A DNA stretch of 64,000 nucleotides, from NCBI GenBank assembly GCA_950295325.1, contig OX485806.1, positions 6,200,001 to 6,264,000 on the forward strand, given 5' to 3'. A model generated the notes under the pieces. The model was not told the DNA's origin. It did no database searches and saw only the letters and a list, made by a program, of their open reading frames with translations. This document shows, one piece after another, positions 1 through 9,709 of the stretch. Numbering within the stretch: position 1 is the stretch's first letter; every line of letters starts with the position of its first letter. This stretch comes from Polytrichum commune. Its lineage: Eukaryota; Streptophyta; Polytrichopsida; Polytrichales; Polytrichaceae. Made by a program: the position numbers and the translations under genes.

Positions 1-1
1 A

Positions 2-101
2 CATCCTTGAGCCACTTCCGTAAGGTAGCTTCATTAGGATTTTGCCAAAGAGCTTGCCAAAATAAATGAGAGCTTGTGGTAGTTGTTCCACATTGGATCC
101 A
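2..101 (-). pseudogene. Coding remnant of unknown protein, cut by window edge
   Basis: Read on the minus strand, positions 101 down to 2 stay open and give a protein-like string containing HLFWQALWQNPNEATLRKWL, preceded by a TGA stop. The residue composition (W, Q, charged helix) looks like real coding sequence and not random translation. I do not recognise the family. It runs off the left edge, so it may be part of a gene or element outside the window. Confidence 0.3.
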
Positions 102-501
102 TCAAGGTGCCATCTAAGTGTTGTAAGGCCTGGTAAAAATTTTAAGCTTGCAAAGCTCATTTGAACAGATGTGAGTAAGAGGCTCCCTGCCACGAAGAGT
201 ATAGCCCTTTCTTCAAGCTCTTAGCCTCTAGTATAAAAGGGGCCTTAGATCCATCCAAACTGTGACATGTTGGCAATGGACTTTGATGATTCATGATTTG
301 CCTCTTCTTGTCCTCCACCTATCCAGTTGAATGCTATTGACACACCTTGGCTTTAGGTATACCTTCGGCCGTCTCTTGATTCAATACAGAATAATGAATT
401 AGGTCTTATTTTCAGTATTCAACATTTAAGGATTGAGTAGATTTGATGTACTCAAAATTTCCACAAGGCTTACTGATTTCTTGCAACTTAAAAACGGCCA
501 G

Positions 502-3500
502 ATGCAACCAGATAATGCAAATGCAGAGACTGAATCTGGCTCTTCGGAGGATAAAACTTCTAGCCTGGTGAAAGATAAGGAAGGTGATACTCATGCATAT
601 GCGGAGGCTACAGACATGGTGACTGGGGAACCCGCCCTGATTAACAATACTGCAACTTTAGTGAAAGATGGAAACAGTACTGCATTGAACTCTACCAAGG
701 GTGAAGTGGAGGCCAATTCAAGTACCAACAATACTGCATTGAAGTCTACCAAGGGTGAAGTGGAGGCCAATTCAAGTACCAACAACACTGCATTGAACTC
801 TACCAAGGGTGAAGTGGAGGCCAATTTAAGTACCAACAATACTACACAAGAGTCCAAGACCCCAAAGGCAGTGTCGTCAGGGGATGGAAACAGCGTGATA
901 GTGATGGAGACACCAGAAAACACCACACATTCAGGTACAAGAGTTTGAATTCACTCAAAGGTTTATGACATTTAATGTCAGTTGTAATTATTTGAAGTTT
1001 ATAAGAGTGCAATGATTTCTTATAATGAATGTCATTTTCACAAGCAGAGTACAAATAGGTAGGATGGACAGTATAACAAATAATAGACTTTTCTTGGTTC
1101 AAATTTACATGATTCTTAGTGAATAGTTATAGTCCTGTGTAATTCCAGATAGTGAGTGACACGAAATACCAGAAACAGCACTGTACAACAACTAAATTTC
1201 CTTGGTTAATTTATGATCTCTTTGAGTTTCTCATAGATTGATTTATCATGTCCTCTACGACACTCTTATTCCTGGGCATCCCCTTCTCAGTGTCGGGGGT
1301 TGTTGCTGTGGTTTAATGTAATCTCCTTGGCAATGGAAATTCATTGTTCACTCAAAAAGAGAAGGGACAAAACGACACTTTTTAAACTGAAGCATTTGGT
1401 TTCCTTCAAGCATTGCAGGAGCCTGTGACCTAGTGAAAGGGAAGTGGGTCCCGGATGCTCGGCCACCAGATTACACTAATGAGACTTGCAGATTCATCCA
1501 AGGCCACCAGAATTGCATGAAAAATGGGCGTCCAGATGTTGGGTACTTGCACTGGAAGTGGCAGCCAGACCAATGTGACCTGCCGCGAATCAATGCGAAA
1601 TCTTTCTTAAAAGCTATGCGGGATCGGTCCATGGTATTTGCGGGTGACTCCATTGCACGCAACCAGTTCCAGTCCCTCCTGTGTCTTCTTTCACAGGTAT
1701 TAATAATTATTTCATTCCTGCATGGTGCAAACCCATTGTAACATTTTCTAGTCTAGAGTTCTATCTAATGCATTACCACTCCTCCATGAGCTACTGGAAA
1801 GGTTGAGCCACAACCCAACAGCACTTCTATTCTAAAGCTTACCCCATGCCTTACGTTAAAAGTGGGAATTTATAACTTATTTCGACAAAGCCTCTATAAC
1901 TTATAGTCGACGTAAAGTCCTAGTCAACTAAGTCCCATACATGGAATTTAAAATAACCATAGGTATATTGAAGTCAAAAGTTCTTTGGAAGGGTTGGGCA
2001 AGGTGTATATGTCAACTGAATATTGTTTCCTGCTGGTTTTCTCTTGATTGATTCCATTAGATCATTCTGCCTCAATTTGGATGCTTCTGATTTAGATTGC
2101 ACACATTTCAGGTGGAGGATCCCAAAAACATATACCATACAGAAGATGATCGAGACAACGTTCACCTTTTTCCAACGTATAATTTCACACTTGCAATCTA
2201 CTGGTCACCATATCTTGTGTATGTGGAGGACAAGATGATGACTTGGCCTGCTGACAACAAAACTGAACGAGTTGCCCACATTCATGTTGACAAACTTGAC
2301 GATGCCTGGGTTAATCGAATTTCTGGCGTCGATTTTCTACAGCTTTCAACAGGTAGTTAGCCAGCTACTGGAAAACAGTTCTCTTTCAGGTCACTTACAT
2401 TCAGAAAAACAATACCACCAAAAGCGTTAAGTCTCTAGGCTGATCTACACTATCTGTCACGTCTCACATAATTGTCTGCCGGTTACTTCAAAGCCATTGT
2501 TTGTGAAATCTGGGACAAAGCCTTGGAGGTGTGACCATATACAGACTGATGTAATAAGCTACCTTCCTACTTGGTAAGCGAAGAAGAATCTAGATTATTT
2601 ACCAGAGTTTGACCAAATGTGGCAAGTCTTTTAGCAAGTCTTTAGCAGGCTGATCTACACCATTGGTGATACCTCTTATTGGCTGCTGGTTACTTGAAAG
2701 CCATTGTTTGTGAAATCCGGGACAGATCAATCTTAGAAAACGTGACTGGTTTTCCTCGTGATTAATATTTTGATCCATCCTGCAGGGCAATGGTGGTTCA
2801 AGAGGGGTCTGTTTCTAGAGAAGGGCAAGGCTCTAGGTGGCCATGTGTGCGATGGATGGGAAGGGTGTGTGAAGGAGATTGGATTTGCCGACCCCTACCG
2901 AATGGCAGTCCACAATATTCTCGAGGGCAGCCTGTCTGCCGCTGGCTACAAGGGCGTCACCGTGTTCCGAACGTTCGGGCCGGACCACTTCGAGGATGGG
3001 CGATGGGACACCGGTGGCAAGTGTGCGCGCACATCCCCGGGGGGTGTGCCTGTCAGCTTCCTCACTGAGTGGATGTATGGCATTCAGAAGGAACAGTTCC
3101 TAAATGTCACTGGTATGTACACCGTTAATGCCCCCTTCCCACCTGACTTTAGCTAAGCCTAAAAGTTGGTTCTAACAACCGTTAATGCCTTCGCACCATC
3201 GACATGATCTAGTGCCGAGCCTAGTTGGCAAATGATGTGGCATGGCTTAAAAGTGGAGGTTTTAAGCCTCAAGCACCGACCCTCCCATCGGTACCTAAAC
3301 ATGAGGCAAGAATATAGGGGCTTTAAAAGTGTCACCTCCCGCCCTTGTGATTGGTTGCTTTTCAGTCTTAGCTATGAGGGCACGAGAAGCTCCATTAACA
3401 AAAACCGATGGTAAGATAGGTGAGTAGTAAGGCATTTGGGGATGGGACAAAAACTACCCAACACATGATTGCTTGGTAGATAAAACGTTGAACATGTGTG

Positions 3501-4368
3501 AAAGCTACTTAACTAAAACCTACTTGACAATCTCCGGAGCAAGTTCTTGTAGGTGCATTGGGATAGCCGGATGCCTCCGCTATAACCAAGGGAGCTTTAC
3601 CCGGTTTTTAGGAAATACTTTGGGTCTTAGCTAAAGTCAGGTGGGAAGGGGGCATAACCCAATTAATCCCTTTTTTTGGGTCTGGTTAAGGGAAGAAACC
3701 CAACGTTGGACCATTCGACATGGGCATTCGACCCAAATGACTGGAGTCAAGAAATCTATGAGATTTGCATATTTATCTTGACTTCAAGTCATTTGTTCGA
3801 CCCAAATGGTTGGAGTCGAGAAATCTACGAGATTTGCAGATTTATCTTGACTTTAAATCATTTGTGTCGTGTCAAATGGGAGTGTGCTCTAGGTCCATGT
3901 TTCCTCCTAGTGATGATATTTTTCAATATGGGGACATGCTTTGTGGGCCTGGGAATATGTGGGCGCAATCTCTTTGGAATTCCACAAGAGCACCAATCCA
4001 AGTGGAATCTAGTTATTTTCGACAGGATCTCGAGTGCCACCTATGCGGGAACAACCAATGAGCTTGTTTCAGGGCATATAGCTTCTTCTTCTTTTTATAG
4101 AAAGAGAACACTCAAACATAGATGAATAATGTTTTGTGCAGGAGAGGTGAAGTCTTCCTCTAAAGATCGATTGAAGCTTTTGGACATCACGTTACTTGCA
4201 AACATTCGTGCAGATGGGCACCCAAACTCATACAGGGAGTTTCAACCCTTTGGAAAAGATCACAAGAAACCTATCCAGAATGACTGTCTCCACTGGTGCT
4301 TACCAGGGCCCATTGACACATGGAATGACCTCCTTGTGGAGTCTTTGCATAACGAGATCTACAGGTGA
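502..4368 (+). CDS. Trichome birefringence-like (TBL) protein, putative wall polysaccharide O-acetyltransferase
   Basis: Five exons join in frame with GT-AG borders: 502-934, 1419-1696, 2112-2352, 2786-3112 and 4142-4368 (about 501 residues). TBL/PMR5 family proteins are Golgi O-acetyltransferases of xylan, mannan or pectin. Exon 2 holds the PMR5-type N-domain (a KGKWVPDARPPDY block, then CRFIQ, NGRPD, WQPDQCDLPR) and the catalytic GDS motif in FAGDSIARNQ. Exon 3 has the YWSPYLV block, exon 4 the GWEGC and TSPGG blocks, and exon 5 the second catalytic motif DCLHWCLPGPIDTWND, near the stop. Both halves of the catalytic signature are intact. Family members normally begin with a cytosolic tail and a signal anchor. 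No hydrophobic segment is visible after the ATG at 502, so an upstream exon is probably missed: the frame is open only back to 430, and AG sites lie near 415 and 440. Exon 1 is Asn/Ser/Thr-rich linker. The last intron carries a MITE. Confidence 0.85.
673..834 (+). repeat. In-frame 54-bp minisatellite in TBL exon 1
   Basis: Three tandem 54-bp units (673-726, 727-780, 781-834) each encode 18 residues, roughly N-x-T-A-L-N/K-S-T-K-G-E-V-E-A-N-S/L-S-T. Each unit brings NxT/S sequons, so the linker would be heavily N-glycosylated in the Golgi lumen. The units differ by only a few bases, suggesting recent expansion, and length polymorphism is expected. Confidence 0.9.
3129..3654. mobile_element. Tourist-like (PIF/Harbinger) MITE in TBL intron
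   Basis: A 526-bp insertion has perfect 29-bp terminal inverted repeats (3129-3157 and 3626-3654, starting TGCCCCCTTCCCACC) and is flanked by a 3-bp TAA duplication (3126-3128 and 3655-3657). Length, TAA target and no coding capacity fit a Tourist-type MITE mobilised by a PIF/Harbinger transposase. It starts 16 bases after the exon 4 splice donor. Confidence 0.88.
3727..3864 (+). repeat. 69-bp direct tandem duplication in TBL intron
   Basis: Two adjacent copies (3727-3795, 3796-3864), each starting TTCGACCCAAATG, differ by a handful of substitutions. They lie in the last TBL intron, just downstream of the MITE. Confidence 0.8.
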
Positions 4369-6448
4369 CAAAATGCTTTGGCCCTTCAACCTGAATCATT
4401 TAGGGGACCTTTCAAAGATGAGTTGGCTAACTGCAATTACCCCACCCCATGAAATTATAGGCTACCCTTCAGGAATTAGTGGGATGATTCACCGTAAACC
4501 CTAAACCCTGACTACCACCATCGTCGAGTAATTTCGGAGGAAGCCAGTCCGCGAGAATGAAATAACCATGAATATTTTCTGCTATGGCATTGAAAAAATG
4601 GACATGGAGAGGGGATGGGGGTGATCAGCTGGACTTTCATCATAGTTTGCTTGCGGTGCCCAGAGGAAGATTGTTCACATATAAAGGGGAGCCAGGCTAG
4701 ACTTCAATGGTTGCAGGAGCAACAGAACAAATTAGGGGACATAATGCAACTGTTAAGGATCAGTGTGCATTTGTTACCCAATATTCTCCTAGCAAGCTAG
4801 ACTAGTAGTTTGTTTACTTCGAGGAAAAGAGGGCGCCAGTGAAGTCATTTGGTGTTTTGCAATAGGACTATGTGTAGATACCAAGTCCGCCACTGTTGGT
4901 AAATAGCTGCTAAAAAGCTTGTAGATTACATCATCATGTTTTTTCGCTTGCAAAGTGTAAGCTTGCAACAAACTCAATAATATTCTACATTGAGTTGATC
5001 AACAGAGACTAGAATAAAGTCATGTCAGTGCCTGCACTACTTCGGTCATTTGAATTTATCATATGCTGGTCATCACTTCGCTATTTTCTAACTAAGGTAG
5101 GCATATCCTAAAACCAACACATGCCCCAAAACCGACATAATATACAACTGCCATACATTTGAGGGCTTTAAATGTTTCACCAAAGTACATGGTGTTGGTT
5201 TCATAAGGGAAAGGGAGTAAGGCGACTTGCAGATAACCTCAATAGGGGTCACATGGAAATTTGGAATAAATTGTTGGCCTTTTGGTGCTCACGAATACCT
5301 TCAAATTTGTTGTCTAAATGACATGTATCTGATGGTAGAAGACAATACAAAGCTGCCATTCGTTGTAGACGCATATTCTTACCCTGCCTACTCACCAATT
5401 GGATCCAGGAAATATTAGATTACACACAGCTATGAAATGGACTCAATCGCAGTTTTCAAGGTGCATTGCAACAGAAGGAACATATATGATTGTGGTGTGG
5501 AGAATGATTATGTAAGAGGCAAAGTCATTGAAATGCTAGTATTAGATGTCAGCCTTCAAGAGCATACCTCAAAGCAGTCAAGGACTCTGGACTGATACAC
5601 CTGGGTATGGATTCTCCTCTTCCTGTATCTGCAAGCTAATAAAGACAAAACCATATAGTAAAGGTAGACATGTCTTATGCAATCACCTACTTTTGGTTGT
5701 GAATTGGTATTATATTCTCCGAAGACAAAGACTTCCAGTATTATTCTAAGTATCAACACAACATCTCATCGGTAGCCTAAAAGTCAATGATCAACACCTG
5801 CTCAATATTAGGAAACACTTTGTGCACACCTATACAACCACTTAAGATCACATATCTGCTCTTTGGAAATTCGTCACAGATAGATATTTTATCATCTTGA
5901 GCTCGTTCTCATACTATTGGATTTGTGCAAGATTTGCTAATCCACTGAGTTTTTGTCCAAAATTTATTGGACATCACAAGAAATCAAGCCTCCCAGAAGT
6001 AATCACAATAGCTCATCTACCTTCGTTTTTGGATCGACCACCAATTGTGCCAAGCTCTTCTCAATACACAGAAACATGCTACCTTCTCCCTATTGAAGTC
6101 TGGAGAAGTGTTTCCAGTCGCTATGAACTGAACCAGTTCTATCCCAGGTCAATAACTTTGAAGCAAAGTCTCTTAAATTAGAGCCTCCACGATGAGAATG
6201 AAGATGACTTTACAGAATCACCTATATTTTGCTGAAGCTTGTTGGGGTATGCTTACATTTTGACTTCAAGAACTGTTCCTGTAGCCTTGTGTCTTCTACC
6301 TTTGAAACTACTCTCAATGTTCGCCATGATCTACCTTCATCATTCAGGAAAGCTGAGCTTGACTTGGAATTTGGAAATCCAGACAGTATTATGAAATGTC
6401 TGAGATCTTTCAAATTCACATCAAATGCAATTACTGAGTAATCAGTTG

Positions 6449-6492
6449 AACCCTAAACCCTAAACCCTAAACCCTAACCCTAAAACCCTAAC
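6449..6492 (+). repeat. Interstitial telomere-type repeat
   Basis: About six units of CCCTAAA, with one CCCTAA and one CCCTAAAA variant, run in tandem. This is the plant (TTTAGGG)n telomere repeat in reverse orientation. At about 44 bp it is too short to be a chromosome end. It is either an interstitial relic, for example a break repair patch, or a telo-box-like promoter element. Confidence 0.85.
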
Positions 6493-6709
6493 ATTTTCAT
6501 TTGGAAAGTCTACTCACCAATATTTGCAAGCTTATCATCAATGAGGCTCCCATATCTGAGGCAGAGTTGGAAGTTGGCTGCATAGGGAAAAGTGACCTTG
6601 ATAAATGAAGCTGCCATTTTCTTTCCACAGCTGTCACATTTTGAAGCTGCTCTTCAGAATAACTGCTCACGACCGTGATGCAGTGACCTGAAAACATATG
6701 ACCGTATCA

Positions 6710-6781
6710 ATATCGAAGATATAATCGCTTAAGCATATCGAAGATATAATCACTTAAGCATACCAAAGATATAAACCTAAG
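6710..6781 (+). repeat. 25-bp tandem repeat, about three copies
   Basis: Units at 6710-6734, 6735-6759 and a diverged 6760-6781 share the core ATATCGAAGATATAATC followed by CTTAAGC. It lies in the intergenic stretch downstream of the kinase gene. Confidence 0.75.
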
Positions 6782-7140
6782 AGATGCCCATGATTTCTAA
6801 GGTTGATTCAATGTTCAACCATGATAACAATAGTAACAGAATTATAGCTTGAATACATCATGATATGGGCACCAACAATCAAAGCATATGTCAACCAAGG
6901 AAGTGAATTATGGTAATCCATGAACCTCAAAAACTTGTATACTTCTCTTAAACACCATAGGCTAGTGAAGATGCTGACCATGATCAGTTCAACTTGCAAA
7001 GCTAGTCTAATGAAAATTGTGGAAACAAATTATCACAATTGCTGAATTCTCGAACAAGTTTACCTGTTAGCAAGGTTTCCAAGTGACAGACCACAATGAT
7101 GATGACGCTTGAGGGCATGTCAAATGCACAGTTGATTCTA

Positions 7141-9138
7141 CTATCTTTTTGCAAAAACTTTCAAATCATATTGCTCAAGCTTGCAAACCCACAACTCTTT
7201 GCAGACTTGTGAGAAATCCGGTCGCTGAGCAGGCTTAGTGGCCCAACACCTGTTGATAAGCTGGGTAATGCGTGACGGAAATTCAAAATGTATCCTCGGT
7301 CTCTCTCCAGAGATGATTTTGTCGTAAATCTGACTGGGTGAAACACCCTCAAATGGCACACCACCAGTGAGTATCTCAAAACAGGTTACACCAAAACTGT
7401 AAACATCAGCAGGCCACTTGTAATCTATGGAGCTGACATCGTCTTTGAAAACCTCGGGAGCCCTCCATGGCCCGGTTCCTGCCATCTTCGTCACAAATCT
7501 TGTGCTCCCTGGTTGATACTTGGCTAACCCAAAATCTGCAAGTTTCACCACGAACCGATCTTCTTTTGCGCTCATTAACATCCATTGCTTCTCTTTTTCA
7601 CATACATGTTCCAATACTCTTGATGCCGGATGCGCACCAAACATCCAATGATTCACCAAAACATTTGCAGCCTTAAGATCCCTGTGCATAATCTTGCATT
7701 CTCTGAGATATTGCATTGCCTCAGCAATTTGTAGCATTATATCAATGGCGACAATGATAGGAAAAGGGCTGCCTAATTTGTTGTTGTTGGTGCTATTGCT
7801 CCTGCGCCGGTCTATTAGGGTTCGGAGATCTTGTTCCATAAGCTCCATGACAAGCATCCCAGTTGCGTTTTCCTCAATGAATGAGCATCCTATCAATTGC
7901 ACTATGTTTGGGTGCTGAACTGCAGCAAGAATTCCTGCCTCGGATTCAAAAACAGTTCTAGGGATGTTTCTCATTTCTTTGACTGCCACTTCCTCCCCCA
8001 ACCACTCCCTCTTTGACACAATTCCAAAGCTTCCCGCACCAACATTCGATTTCAAAACCAGATCTTGATGGTCAATTTGAGTGCTGTAGGAAGTGTAAGT
8101 TGGACACGGCAGAGGTCCTTCGAGCTTCCTCTTCAAGAAATTGATGATCTTTTGTTCATGTCCCTTCATTTTCACTGCCAGCCATTTCTTAGGCTTGAAT
8201 TTCTGCACAATGGTATTTAGGCTTTCAAGTAACGCCTTGAAATCCTCCTTTGCCCCCTCGACCAAACTAGTTTCCTTATTCGAGTCAACATCACATTCAT
8301 CATCAACTTTCACATCATGCGAGTCATGTCCATTCATCACAAGCAATAACCTATGTTTGTTTTTCAACCACTTGAATGTTGCTGAAGTGCAGGTTGAGCT
8401 ATTGAAGCTGCTGGAAGAATAATTTCCTGCAAAATGTTCCTGCACAATGCTGAATGCTAACTTCACCAGATCCAGACTCCATTCAACTTGTTGTAGCACA
8501 ACGCAGAACGCGTTTGATCTTCTCGTATTCTTTTGCTCTGGTGTAACATTGGACATCCACAAAACGGTTCTCCACCATTCTTTTCTTCGACATGTTTCAA
8601 GAAGTACTAAACCCTGCTCAAGTGAAGAAGCTAACTCGATAAGCGACCGAAAGCACAACACAAGCACCTTCATCCCTGCTTGTGAATCATTAACCTTGAT
8701 CTCTCTCGAAACCAATCCGTGTTTCAAGTGGAAATGATCGAACTGCTCAACCATTCTTGTGGATATTGAGTTTACAAGGTACTGCCATTGTGAGCGGTAC
8801 ACCACAACCATTTCCCATCCACGTTGCATTTCTTGAAGCATGTAGTGGCACACTCCCATGGTTTCAAGAATTGATTCGAGTACCCGCTTGAGGTCTAATT
8901 CGAAGATAGAATTCTCCAAAGCCATACTGCACTTATTTCTTCCGGAGGCACTGAAATCTACAATCCAGGTCTCAACTTCATCTTCATTATCATCATCACC
9001 ATCGTCATCATCGACTTTTTCCACACTTGCAGGCACGTCAAGCACATTATTCTCAATTGTAGTTATAACTGGCTTCAATTCTCGTACAGTAACATTGCTG
9101 ACTGAACAATGCTTGAGATGTATACTTCTGCATTTCAT
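7141..9138 (-). CDS. TKL/RAF-like serine/threonine protein kinase with N-terminal helical domain
   Basis: A single open frame of 665 codons runs from ATG at 9138 to TAG at 7141. An in-frame stop lies just upstream of the ATG, supporting the start. The N-terminal ~330 residues carry an acidic Asp/Glu run (around residues 42-55), then Trp-rich helical sequence resembling the plant kinase-associated DUF1221 region; that match is tentative. The kinase domain fills the C-terminal half: glycine loop GAGSFG, lysine in EEVAVKEM, catalytic loop MHRDLKAANVLVN, LADFGLAKY, WRAPEVF and DVYSFG. All catalytic residues are present, so it should be active. A ~35-residue insertion lies between the catalytic loop and DFG. 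Substrates are unknown; it is probably cytosolic since no signal or membrane segment is seen. It follows the TIR-NB gene on the same strand. Confidence 0.85.
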   Translation of the reverse strand: MKCRSIHLKHCSVSNVTVRELKPVITTIENNVLDVPASVEKVDDDDGDDDNEDEVETWIVDFSASGRNKCSMALENSIFELDLKRVLESILETMGVCHYMLQEMQRGWEMVVVYRSQWQYLVNSISTRMVEQFDHFHLKHGLVSREIKVNDSQAGMKVLVLCFRSLIELASSLEQGLVLLETCRRKEWWRTVLWMSNVTPEQKNTRRSNAFCVVLQQVEWSLDLVKLAFSIVQEHFAGNYSSSSFNSSTCTSATFKWLKNKHRLLLVMNGHDSHDVKVDDECDVDSNKETSLVEGAKEDFKALLESLNTIVQKFKPKKWLAVKMKGHEQKIINFLKRKLEGPLPCPTYTSYSTQIDHQDLVLKSNVGAGSFGIVSKREWLGEEVAVKEMRNIPRTVFESEAGILAAVQHPNIVQLIGCSFIEENATGMLVMELMEQDLRTLIDRRRSNSTNNNKLGSPFPIIVAIDIMLQIAEAMQYLRECKIMHRDLKAANVLVNHWMFGAHPASRVLEHVCEKEKQWMLMSAKEDRFVVKLADFGLAKYQPGSTRFVTKMAGTGPWRAPEVFKDDVSSIDYKWPADVYSFGVTCFEILTGGVPFEGVSPSQIYDKIISGERPRIHFEFPSRITQLINRCWATKPAQRPDFSQVCKELWVCKLEQYDLKVFAKR

Positions 9139-9709
9139 AGTTGACTAACTGAGATTATCATCATCCACTGACTGAGAACATGGATCACAGAAGACTTATA
9201 CCAAGGTTTTGTCACAATTTCTGAAAGCTACAGACAACACTTATCATGCAGCTGTAAACCCTTGAAGATCTGAAAGGGCCATTCCGCGACTCAAAATGTC
9301 ATCCGTAGGGGTTCTACATTACCTCTTGATATTCTTAGCTTAAAGCACAAGTGACATTATCTAAAATTAGGCCATCCATCATTTGCATCATTCCATTTGG
9401 AGCATACATATATGTAAAGCAAGCTATAAGGAGATTTGGGCTTGTATAAATGATCTACACCCAAACACACACCACGTAGATCTAATCACCATTGTCACAT
9501 ATGACTTTATATTCACTTCCTTTTTTTGATAGGTTGTGCTAAATATGGATTCAATACGATGGACCAAATTAAATAATTTTTCAATACTTGTTTGGGGCTC
9601 CTGCAGATCGTCACGTATTCCATATCGCACCCCCTGGTTCTTTAAAGATTGAGTATTTCAGCAATGTAGTATGGATTGTCAGTAGTTAGGGTTTCGCAAT
9701 GAAACTTAC

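Larger units (their letters stand above)
4369..7140. other. No clear gene
   Basis: After the TBL stop I see only short, unrelated open frames. The stretch holds isolated CCCTAAA units near 4497-4509, the telomere-like tract at 6449-6492 and a 25-bp repeat at 6710-6781. The frame at 6229-6441 looks protein-like but matches no family I know. No LRR remnant that could complete the TIR-NB gene is visible. Confidence 0.5.
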
